DNA of 64,000 nucleotides, taken from positions 1,406,239 to 1,470,238 of the forward strand of contig NW_025336401.1 in assembly GCF_004798865.1 (NCBI RefSeq), read 5' to 3'. Made by a program: the position numbers and the translations under genes. How positions within the stretch are numbered: position 1 is the first letter of the stretch; the number at the start of each line of letters is the position of its first letter. The notes below the pieces were generated by a model, which saw nothing but the letters and a program-made list of their open reading frames with translations, did not search any database and was not told the origin of the DNA. This document shows, piece after piece, positions 55,068 through 64,000 of this stretch. This DNA is from Varanus komodoensis (lineage: Eukaryota > Chordata > Lepidosauria > Squamata > Varanidae).

Positions 55068-55257
55068 TTCATAGAATCATAGAATAATAGGGGCCAGGAG
55101 GCCATCGGGGCCAAGCCCCTGCTGTTGCAGGACACCACGTTACACCATCCCCGCAGGTGAGGTCTGACTAGTGAGGAGTATAGGGGAACTAGTACTTCTC
55201 ATGCGTTGGAAGTAATACTTCTGATCGTGCATCCCAAAATAGCATTTGTCCTTCTTC
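55068..55257 (-). mobile_element. CR1 LINE 3' end with internal deletion
   Basis: Starts with catagaatcatagaataata (tail complement), then aggccatcggggccaagccc and gcaggacaccacgttacacc. Near 55160 it jumps to ctgactagtgaggagtatag and gggaactagtacttctcatg, which lie several hundred bases further upstream in CR1 (compare 37555-37575). It ends at gcatcccaaaatagcatttg, where the DIRS fossil begins. Confidence 0.8.
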
Positions 55258-57902
55258 ATCGTGGCCTCTGGGCATCACACATATGGGTGCTGCGCCTGCG
55301 TGTAGCTGGGAAGATTTGAAAGCTTAATGGTTTTGGTGGGAACTCTGCGCCCCTCCACCCCCGTAGTATAAGAAGGCAGAGTGCCCGCCATTTTCCCAGT
55401 CTTCTTGCGACCGTCCTTTGCTGTGCCTCGAGCCTTTGTCTCTCAGTTCGTAGCTATATTGTGTATCTTGCTCCCCTTTAAACCACTGTTCTCTATTCTC
55501 TTAGCTTTCTTGTTAAGATTTCCAAGTTATTCATCCCTCCCCGTTAGAAGTTTTCTTCACATTCCCCTTTTTACCTCCCCCCCTAAAAAGTTTATTCTCT
55601 TCTTACATTTCTCATCTTCTCTCTCTTCTCCTTTTCAATCTCGATGGCTCAGCGTGCGGCTTTCCGCAAGTGTTCTCAGTGGGGGGCTAAGATGTCCCCC
55701 ACTGATCCACACGACCTGAGCCTTCTTTGCCTTGGACCGATCAGCGTGGCCATTGCCAGGCCTTCCCAAGCAGGCGCTCAAAAACCGGGCGAACCACCTG
55801 TGCAAGCTCCTCTGGGACCAGGCTTTGGTCGCATCTGATCAACTGCCGGCCCAATCCGCCGCGCAGCCCTCCTCTTCGGCTGTCCCTCCTCCCCGCCCAT
55901 CGGCTGATGGTGCTACTCTGCCAGAGGGTAAGTGCTCCTCTAAGTCTCTTCACAAACAAAAGAAGAAGACGAAGCATAGCGGATCCGACAAGTCCTCGGG
56001 CCATAAGAAGCCTAAGAAGGACAAGGCAGACAAGGCGGCTTGCAAGACCAAGAAGGCCAATCGGCCCCGTCTCCGTGATTCGGGATCACCAACCGGACCG
56101 GCTCTCCAACTGGCAACGCAGATGACCCCACCAGGGCCCCCGCAACAGGTCGCTCCTTCCGTCTTGTCCTCGCCAGAAGGCCAGGAGGCAGCCATGCTGG
56201 GATCGATTTCAGATGGAGAGATCCGGGACTCTCCACAGATGGCTCCTCCAGCGGCACACTCACCTGCACCGCAGCCTTCACCTGAGGCTTCCCCGAGGGC
56301 CCCGCCTCAGCAGGTGCGGGGCCAGCAGTGTGCTTCTGTCCGTCCCTCCGGAGATGGGTGCAAGCGCCACATGGATCTGCCCATCGTGAACCATGGGATG
56401 ACTATGCCCCATATGGATATTATCCGTCTGTACTCCAGCGTACTCTGTCTGCAACCCCAGGGATGCTCCATCGACCCTTGCGGCAGCTCAGAAAAGGCGC
56501 CCTTCCTCGCCGGCCGACTCCTCCTCCAGTCCTTCGCTGCATTACGATTCCAAGTCGGAGGGTTCAGATGTAGCGTCCACCTCACCAGATGCGGTGATCA
56601 CCACCCAAGGTCCCAGCTCACCCAGGGAGTCGTATTCGACATTTGGGGAGCTGATGGTGAGATTGGCTAGGTCACTGGAGGTTGAGGCCCAGCACCACTT
56701 CGATCGCAGTACCAATAAGTTCTATAACATCGTGAAGAGAGAACAATCCACCGCCACCGTTCTGCCACTCATCATGATGCTCCGTCAGGCGATGATGGAA
56801 ACATTTATTTATTTATTTGTTTTATTAAAATATTTTTCGCCGAAGCCTCGGGGCGGCTTACAACAATTAATTAAAATAATTATAATCATTAAATTAAAAA
56901 ATATAAACCATGGAGCTTCCCCAACCAGCAGCAGCCGACTTCATGGCGATATGAATCTATGAATTGAGTTGGCATTTCTCCTGCGGACTTGGCATTTGTC
57001 CTGCGTCACCCGAGGCCGAACTCAATCGTCGTGCAGTTGTCCCAGGGTTGTGAGTCGAGAGAACACACTACTCCTCACAACAAGGAAGGGTGGAAAATCG
57101 ACATGATGGCCAGCCGTATTTACGCCGCCACAGGTCTTGGGCTCTGGATCTCCAATTACGAGGTGATGCTGGCTCGTTACCAGTATTTTCTCATGCAAAA
57201 ACTGGAGAATATGACAGCGTCGCTCCCAGAGCAACAGATGGACCTGGCTCACATCTTCACCAAGGAGGCGATTCAACAGCTCTCATGTTGATTGCGACTC
57301 GCGGGCCCTCGTTGGTGCTGCAGCCCTCTGTCTCCATGCCTGGCTCTGGAATGGCAATTTCCCAGATGAGACTAAGTGCCGCATAGAGAACATGCCCTTT
57401 GATGGCGCAGGGCTGTTCAACACCAGGACGGACCACAAATGCAAGACCATCCACGAATCCTGCATGACAGCTCGGCGCATGGAAGTCCCCAACCAATCCA
57501 GATGTAAGTGGTCTTGGTCCCATCCCTCCTACCGATATCAACCATACACGCAGTTCTCTGGCCGGCAGCAGTTTCAGCCTTGTCAGCAGCACCAAAAACA
57601 ACCAGTGCAGAGCTATCAGCAGAGCCGTCGCCGTCCGGATTCCAATAAGCGCCAGCGTTGACAGACTGAGTGAACCTTTCTCCTCTCCTGAAGCCACCCT
57701 CCCCTCCCCTCTTCCTTTTGGGGATTGACTGCAAAGTTGACTCCCCATTTGGGAGTCCATCACATCTGATGAGTGGGTTCTATTCATCATGGAGCACGGA
57801 TATAGAATCAAGTTTGATACTGTACCACCATCAGGACTGATCTGATATACGACTCCATCGTCGGTTCTTAAAGACAAAGTTCAACAACTTCTTCTTAAGG
57901 GA
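55258..57902 (+). mobile_element. DIRS-type retroelement fossil, 5' part
   Basis: A tyrosine-recombinase (DIRS-like) retroelement remnant, kin of LTR elements. 55258-55644 resembles the left terminal repeat and leader of lizard DIRS elements, with a gtataagaaggcagagtgcc-type promoter region and a pyrimidine-rich leader. 55645-57660 is the gag-like ORF1 region, with an opening block containing AKMSPTDPHDLSLLCLG, a Lys-rich basic block, a conserved PEQQMDLAHIFTKEAIQQ block and a Gln-rich C-terminus. 57730-57902 is the very start of the RT region. The 3' half, including most of RT, the RNase H, the recombinase and the right repeats, is absent. It is broken in several places and interrupted by an L2 end at 56802. 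Its age is moderate, older than both elements that interrupt or abut it. Confidence 0.75.
56802..56935 (-). mobile_element. L2-type LINE 3' end inserted in the DIRS fossil
   Basis: atttatttatttatttgttt is the tail complement. Then come tttttcgccgaagcctcggg and gcggcttacaacaattaatt, as in the L2 copies at 47280 and 61660. It ends in or near gcttccccaaccagcagcag. Only the 3' UTR is present, inserted antisense to the DIRS ORF1 region. Confidence 0.75.
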
Positions 57903-60475
57903 GAGATTTGACAAATCCAAGGCAAACCATTCAACATCACAATAGTCCAAGTCTATGCCCCAACCACGGGTGCTGAAGAGGCTGAAGTTGACCAGTTCTG
58001 TGAAGGCCTACAACACCTTCTAGAATTAACACCCAAAAATGATGTCCTTATCATCATGGGGGATTCAAATGCTAAAGTAGGAAGCCAAAAGATAACCGGA
58101 ATAACAGGCAAGTTTGGCCTTGGAGTACAAAATGAAGCAGGGCACAGGCTGGTAGAATTTGTCAAGAGAAAACAATGGTCATAGCAAACACTTTTTTCCA
58201 ACAACCCAAGAGACAACTCTACACATGGACATCACCAGAGGTCAACACAGAAATCAGATTGACTATGTGCTCTGCAGCCAAAGATGGAGAAGCAGTATAC
58301 AGTCAGTAAAAACTAGACCAGGAGCTGACTGTGGCTCAGATCATGAGCTTCTTGTTGCAAAATTTAGGCTTAAATTGAAGAAAGTATGGAAAAGCACTAG
58401 GCCACTCAGATATGACCTAAATCATATTCCTTATACAGTAGAGGTGACAAATAGATTTAAGGAATTAGATCTGATAGACAGAATGCCTGAACTATGGATG
58501 GAGGTTTGCAACATTGTACAAGAGGTAGCAACTAAAACCATCCCAAAGAAAAAGAAATGCAAGAAAGCAAAACGGCTGTCTGAGGAAGCTTTACAAATAG
58601 CTGAGGAAAGAAGGGAAGTGAAAGGCAAGGGAGAAAGAGAAAGATACACCCAACTGAATGCAGAATTCCAGAGAATAGCTAGAAGAGATAAGAATGCCTT
58701 CTTAAATGAACAGTGCAAAGAAATAGAAGAAAACAATAGAATAGGGAGGACCAGAGATCTCTTCAAGAAAATTGGAGATATGAAAGGAAGGTCTCATGCA
58801 AAGATGGGCATGATAAAGGACCAAAATGGCAGGGACCTAACAGAGGCAGAAGAGATTAAGAAGAGGTGGCAAGATTACACAGAAGAACTATACGGGAAAG
58901 AGCTTAGCATCCCTGATAACTACGATGGGGTGGTCACTGACCTCGAGCCAGACATCCTGGAATGTGAAGTCAAATGGGCCTTAGGAAGTCTGAGCAACAA
59001 CAAAGCTAGTGGAGGTGTCAGTATTCCAGCTGAGCTATTCAAAATCCTAAAAGATGATGCAGTAAAAGTGCTACACTCAATATGCCAGCAAACTTGGAAA
59101 ACTCAGCAGTGGCCACAGGATTCGAAAGGTCAATTTTCATTCCAATTCCAAAGAAGGGCAATGCCAAAGAATGTTCAAACTACCACACCATTGCACTAAT
59201 TTCACATGCTAGCAAAGTTATGCTCAAAATCCTACAAGCTAGGCTCCAGCAGTATGTGGACTGAGAACTACCAGAAGTACAGGCAGGGTTTCAAAGAGGC
59301 AGAGAAACTAGAGATCAAATTGCCATCATACGCTGGATCATGGAGAAAGCTAGGGAGTTCCAGAAAAACATCTACTTCTGCTTCATTGACTATGCTAAAG
59401 CCTTTGATTGTGTGGATCACAACAAATTGTGGCAAGTTCTTAAAGAGATGGGAGTACCAGACCATCTTATTTGTCTCTTGAGAAACCTATATGCGGGTCA
59501 AGAAGCAACAGTGAGAACTGGACACGGAACCACTGATTGGTTCAAAATTGAGAAAGGAGTTCGGCAAGGCTGTATACTGTCGCCCTGCCAATTTAACTTA
59601 TATGCAGAGCACATTGTGCAAAAGACCAGTTTAGATGAATCACCAGTTGGAATTAAGATTGCTGGGAGAAATATCAACAACCTCAGATATGCAGATGATA
59701 CCACTCTCATGGCAGAAAGTGAAGAGGAACTAAAGAGCCTCTTGATGCGGGTGAAGGAGGAGAGCACAAAAGTTGGCTTGAAATGCAACATTAAGAAAAC
59801 TAAGATCATGGCATCCGGTCCTATCACATCCTGGCAAATAGATGGAGAAGAAATGGAGGTAGTGACAGATTTTATTTTCCTGGGCTACAAGATCACTGCA
59901 GACGGGGACTGCAGCCAAGAAATGAAAAGACGCTAGCTCCTTGGAAGGAAAGCTATGGCAAATCTAGACAGCATACTAGAAAGCAGAGACATCATCCAGT
60001 GGACAAACGTTTGTATAGTCAAGGCTATGGTTTTCCCAGTGGCAATGTATGGCTGTGAAAGCTGGACCATAAGGAAGGCTGAGCGCCAAAGGATTGAGGC
60101 CTTTGAATTGTGGTGCTAGAGGAGACTCCTGCAAGTCCCCTGGACCGCAAGGCGATCAAACCGGTCAGTCCTAGAGGAGATCAACCCTGACTGCTCTTTA
60201 GAAGGCCAAATACTGAAGATGAAACTCGGATCCTTTGGCCACCTAATGAGAAGGAAGGACTCCCTGGAGAAGAGCCTAATGCTGGGAACAATAGGTGGCA
60301 AAAGAAGAAGGGGAAGGCAGAGGATGAGGTGGCTGGATGGAGTCACTGGATCAGTGGGTGTGAGCTTGAGTGGACCCCAGGGGATGGTGGAGGACAGGAA
60401 GACTTGGAGGAACATTGTCCATGGGGTCGCGATGGGTCGGGCACGACTTTGTGACTAACAACAACAACAACAACA
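57903..60475 (+). mobile_element. BovB (RTE) LINE, 5'-truncated, with endonuclease and RT
   Basis: A 2.6-kb BovB copy encoding most of the single long ORF. The endonuclease C-terminal half has VQVYAPTTGAEEAEVDQFC, IMGDSNAKVGS and later HRNQIDYVLCSQRWRS and GADCGSDHELLVAKFRLK, with the catalytic SDH present. A linker holds KTIPKKKKCKKAKRLSEEAL. The RT has FIPIPKKGNAKECSNY, FCFIDYAKAFDCVDHNKLW, GVRQGCILSPCQFNLYAEH and LRYADDTTLMAESEEEL, so both catalytic aspartate motifs are intact. The C-terminal region has ESWTIRKAERQRIEAFELWC and GHLMRRKDSLEKSLMLG. Frames: EN in frame 3 to about 58150, frame 1 (58159-59199), then frame 3 to the end. That implies at least two shifts, with in-frame stops near 59262, 59934 and 60117. 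It ends with tgactaac and an (AAC)n tail at 60456-60475, typical of the family. BovB is known to move horizontally between squamates and ruminants. The copy is inactive but fairly young by its consensus match. Confidence 0.93.
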
Positions 60476-61057
60476 GAAGACGAAGAGGCACACCACTGAG
60501 AGGCACAGCTGGGTTTGGCCCGCACAACAGCTTGCCCTTGAGGACCAGGCGTGGCTTGTCTGCAGCCTGTGGGCTCTTGATGGCACACGGGTCATCGTGC
60601 CGTCTGCGCTCACCTGCTGTGGCTTGTTAACGAGGCGATACCTGTGAAGATCACCCCGGTTTATCACTGGGTTGTGAGCCAGGAGTCGTCTGTTCTCCTG
60701 GCTGAGTGCAGCACCGCGAACCTCACGTTCCGCTCAAAGCCATGCCCAGCATTGTCCGGTCGTCTGAACCTCTCACGAGTGTCGGGGCGGCAGGGCCAGT
60801 AGCTGGAGCTCAGGGAGGGATGCTTCTTTGATTAAGGAAAGGCCATTAAAAAGAAAAAGGACAATAAAGCACCATCTATTTATACAGAAGCCTTTACTGG
60901 CCTTGTTGATGTTAATTCTTTCTGACTTGCACATTGGCTTTATTTAATAATTGTATGATTCTATTTAAAGTGCCACTATTTAAATCCACTTCAAGTTTCT
61001 TAGCTGCTGTTCACGATGATAAGCTTTCTCCCTCTCTCTCCCCCTCTCCCCCCCGCA
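60476..61057. other. Unassigned intergenic DNA
   Basis: No DIRS continuation is recognisable after the BovB tail. 60880-61025 is AT-rich (tttaataattgtatgattct) and may be conserved noncoding sequence. Confidence 0.4.
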
Positions 61058-61066
61058 GTGTGTGTA

Positions 61067-61103
<37 letters not shown>

Positions 61104-61127
61104 GACAGACAGACAGACAGACAGACT
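61058..61127. repeat. Compound (TG)n(GA)n(CAGA)n microsatellite
   Basis: TG units (61058-61078), GA units (61079-61099) and CAGA units (61101-61127) adjoin directly. A pyrimidine-rich stretch precedes them. Confidence 0.95.
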
Positions 61128-61254
61128 CACTCCTAGAAATGAGTAGCTCGCTGGAGAATGAGAAAATTGCACTGAACTGATAGAGTGGGGGTCATTGAAA
61201 GAATAGCTTGGAGACTTAATCCGGAGGATAAATCCCGGGAGTAAATCCTCAGTT

Positions 61255-61350
61255 CCTCATGGACATTTGCTGATCTGGGGCAAGGCGAGTCCACCTGGTA
61301 GCGCTGTTGTAAGGATAAGCGGGGAGGGGAAGCGGGAGAGCAGTACTTGA
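61255..61350 (+). mobile_element. Possible SINE/L2-type tail fragment
   Basis: cctggtagcgctgttgtaag followed by gataagcggggaggggaag resembles the ACAGGGTTGTTGTGAGGATA / GGGGAGGGG tail of amniote SINEs. Weak match. Confidence 0.3.
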
Positions 61351-61610
61351 CCAACAGGCGCTTTCTCCACGGCCCTCACAGTCCCGCTGCTGCGCGTGGG
61401 CCCGCAGCTCCGGGCGTGTTCTCGCAGGGGTGGCAGAAGACGGGCCTCTGCACCTTTCTGTGCCGCGTTTGTGCCGAGGGGTAACGTGCGAGGATCTAGG
61501 GCCGTGGAAAGACTTTCAGTGTCGTGGGGAGAGAGCCTTCATTCCAGCTCAGCCATTTTGAATTAGGCTAGTTTTAGATTTCATGCTATAGGTGCTTGAA
61601 CTTGTTCTCA
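61351..61610. other. Unassigned intergenic DNA
   Basis: Nothing recognised. Confidence 0.4.
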
Positions 61611-62005
61611 GAATTTATTTATTTATTTATTTAAAACATTTTTATGCTGCCCCCATCGCAACAAAGCCTCGGGGCGGCTCACAACAGGAACAAAATTATA
61701 CAATGAAAATATTAAAACCCAGTGCATCTTGGCTTAAAAAATTTAAAATCGTACAAATAACCAATAAATTAACACTTAAATAAGTTTTAAATAAAAAGGT
61801 CTTGGCCTGGTGCCAAAAAACAAATAACGACGGCGCCAGGCGGCCCTCTCTGGGGAGCGCATTCCATAAGTGGGGCGCCACCTCAGAGAAGGCCCTCCTC
61901 CGGGTACTCACCCTCCTAATATCCTTCACGGGGGTTCCCGGAGGAGGGCCTCTGCCACCATTCTCAAGGGGAAGCAACCTTCCCACTTTGCTTAGGGCCA
62001 TTACA
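61611..62005 (-). mobile_element. L2-type LINE 3' end
   Basis: Tail complement atttatttatttatttattt, UTR with ccatcgcaacaaagcctcgg and ggcggctcacaacagg. The minus-strand coding end reads TRRRAFSEVAPHLWNALPRE, GRLAPSLFVFWHQAKTFLF. The frame is open for about 100 codons. Very similar to the 3' end at 47235. Confidence 0.85.
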
Positions 62006-62419
62006 TGCTTTAAAAAAATCGACCCGTGGTTTTTGCTTTGGGTTTGGCAGTGGGAACCTGTTTGGTTTGGAGTTGCGACCTTTTGCTTTCGTGTCAGAGG
62101 GCCAGACGGAGTTGCGTGAAATCCGAAGGGTGCACGGGCTTGAGCTGATAAGCCTCTGAGTCACACGGTAGCAGCGTCAGCAGGGTGGAGCACTGGGCTT
62201 GCCCTTAGATGAAGAGGCTCCAGAGTGTATGGCGGAGGGATTCTTCCGTCGGCTTCCGGTCCAAGACCCGGCTCTCCAGAGAGACTCCGGGGTGCAGCCC
62301 TTGCCTCCTGGTGTCGCATTGCTGGCTTCTGTCTTGGAGGTCTTGGGTGATGCAGCTGGCTGAATGCCTCAGCCGCTCCCAGGTCATGGCAGCCAGAGGG
62401 TGTAAAAACAGGCCAGGAG
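62006..62419. other. Unassigned intergenic DNA
   Basis: Nothing recognised. Confidence 0.4.
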
Positions 62420-62755
62420 CCTTTATTTATTTGTGTATGTATGTATTTATTTAAAGTTTTTCTATGCCATCCTACTTACAAAAGTCTCAGCACAGTCTTA
62501 CAATCAATAAAGTAAAATGCAGCATCATATCATTCTATAAAACCGCAATGAAAATAACAAATAAACCTTAAAATATTGAGAAGATAAAAAGGCTTTAGCC
62601 CGGCGCCTGAAAGAATACAGTGCCAGTGCCAGGCGACCCTTTCTGGGGAACGCATTCCGTAACCAGGGTGCCACCGCAGAGAAGGCCCTTCCCCGGGTAG
62701 CCATTCTTCTGATCTCCTTCAAAGAGGGCTCCCGAAGAAGGACCAGATCTTAAGA
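62420..62755 (-). mobile_element. L2-type LINE 3' end, more diverged
   Basis: Tail complement tttatttatttgtgtatgta, an AT-rich UTR, and the minus-strand frame GRAFSAVAPWLRNAFPRKGR, LALYSFRRRAKAFL. Diverged from the 61611 copy, so an older insertion or a different subfamily. Confidence 0.8.
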
Positions 62756-63490
62756 ACTCTGACCCTGGAAGAGACAAGCCTCAGTCGCTGCAGACCATCG
62801 CCCAGCTCCTCCTCGCTCTGCTCCTTTTGGAGCAACCTGCCGGTGACACACCCCGACTTTGTGCACGGGCTCCGTGGGAGCTCTCCAGGGTGGCGGGACG
62901 TACGTGCCGGTTGCGTGTTCCGTGCTAAGCCCGTTCTGTGCACGCCTCTGTGACGCAGCGGAGCACAGCTGCACCCTGCCAGGGGCGCCATTGGCGGGAC
63001 AGGCGGCGTATCAGTGCTTTAAATCACGAAATTAAATACACCAAGGTGCAGTACTGGGTGTCAGCAGACCCATGGCTGAAAGGGGGGAACCACCGCACCA
63101 AGTTGTCGCTCGCTCGAGAGTGATGTTTCCTAATCAGCGCCACAGAATATTTGGCTGCACACAGGTAGTTCATTTGCGCAATCAAACACTTTTGTCATCC
63201 CAGGTGTTAATTGGAAGGTATCTAGCACAATGCCTTGCATGGCAGGTGGTATTAGATGGCTGGAAAATGCGGGGATTTAGCGAGAGGAAGCAGAGGGCCT
63301 GAGTGAACGGAGGTGGAGTGAAACAGGAGCAAGATTATTCCCTGTCTCTGGTTCACTTGCTGTCTTGCCAGCTGGGGGGAGGCTGGGAGAACAGCCCCCC
63401 CCCCCGGTCCTTACCGCCTGCCAAGGAGCTTACGCAGCAGGGGGCATCACTCAATAGCCCTACCCAACCAGATGCCTCCCACAGTGAATG
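62756..63490. other. Unassigned DNA with an 11-nt C-run
   Basis: C-run at 63395-63405. Nothing else recognised. Confidence 0.4.
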
Positions 63491-63530
63491 ACTGCCACGC
63501 TCATCATCCCCAGCCAGCATGGCCATAAGA
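63491..63530. repeat. Fragment of the palindromic dispersed repeat
   Basis: ctcatcatccccagccagca followed by tggccataa is the central phrase of the repeat seen in full at 27225 and 43195. Confidence 0.4.
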
Positions 63531-64000
63531 ATGGAGAAGAAAACATTGGTGCAGAAAAGCTAGCGAGAATGGCCCTTCACCTCTCAGTCAGTCTGACCTG
63601 ACTCCCATTCAAAGAGGTTAAGGGATGGAGGGCTCAAAATAGGCAGCAGAAATGTGAATCTCCTGGCATGCAGTAGCTGAGGCCCACCCAGAGGGAGCAG
63701 AAAGGCGGCGGGCTGGGGGGGGGGGCTCTGTAGGGAAATGCTGGCCTGACTGTTGTCAGAATGGCTGTCCTTTTGGCACCAGATCGACTCTTCTCTAGAC
63801 TCCTTGACATAATGGACACTTTAATTTAATGGCTTTTTGTGGTCTTCTACCGTCAGTTATTTTTACATGGTTTTAAATGTTGGAATGTTTGGAAGCCCCT
63901 TTGTGAAGCATCTCGTGTCTTTTTCTGGGAGAGGCATCTGATGCGTGCAATCTTCTCTGGTCAGTGTTACCATCACTGTGGCTCCCCCGCCCCTGCCCAC
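63531..64000. other. Unassigned intergenic DNA
   Basis: G-run at 63715-63725. 63800-63910 is AT-rich and faintly L2-UTR-like, too weak to call. Confidence 0.4.

Noticed and set aside
1-64000. CRISPR array, phage, operon or bacterial insertion sequence
   Set aside because: No regularly spaced identical repeats and no compact prokaryotic gene order. All repeat families recognised are vertebrate retroelements.
1-64000. Endogenous retrovirus or other envelope-bearing element
   Set aside because: Apart from the DIRS-type fossil at 55258-57902, no paired long terminal repeats and no recognisable retroviral gag, pol or env region was seen.

Overview
The window looks like a noncoding stretch of a squamate reptile (lizard) nuclear genome. 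Evidence: many 5'-truncated CR1 and L2 LINE 3' ends, a long BovB (RTE) LINE, a DIRS-type fossil retroelement, tRNA-derived SINE remnants, and short dispersed repeats of the kind common in lizards and snakes. I cannot resolve family or species. I recognise no host protein-coding exon, tRNA, rRNA, CRISPR array or bacterial-type operon. The long open frames that remain lie in GC-rich DNA, usually with overlapping frames on both strands, and match no family I know.

Layout. 1-12 kb: a CR1 3' end at the left edge, then mostly featureless moderately GC-rich DNA with G/C runs, microsatellites, one reverse-strand SINE and two AT-rich islands that look like conserved noncoding elements. 12-15.7 kb: two head-to-tail CR1 ends, a second CR1-related tail and another CR1 copy. 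15.7-28 kb: small repeats, a SINE split by an L2 end, an AT-rich block around 21-23.7 kb, and CR1 pieces near 24-26.6 kb. 28-35.1 kb: a GC- and CpG-rich block with unexplained open frames, beside a decayed reverse-strand LINE with endonuclease and reverse-transcriptase remnants. 35-55 kb: scattered CR1 and L2 ends, one L1-like RT fragment, several AT-rich islands, and an L2 copy ending in a perfect 30-bp-arm hairpin. 55-60.5 kb: a nest in which a DIRS fossil carries an L2 end and is abutted by a 2.6-kb BovB LINE. 60.5-64 kb: compound microsatellites and two more L2 ends.

No genes can be said to work together here. The biology is retroelement turnover: LINE ends inserting into older elements, fold-back structures at two LINE ends, and AT-rich islands that may be regulatory sequence of a gene outside the window. 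I did not find a convincing undescribed system. The hairpin at 48078-48145, the DIRS/L2/BovB nest, and the bias toward poly-G/C over poly-A runs are the best items for a second look. Family assignments rest on remembered consensus sequences, with no alignment run.
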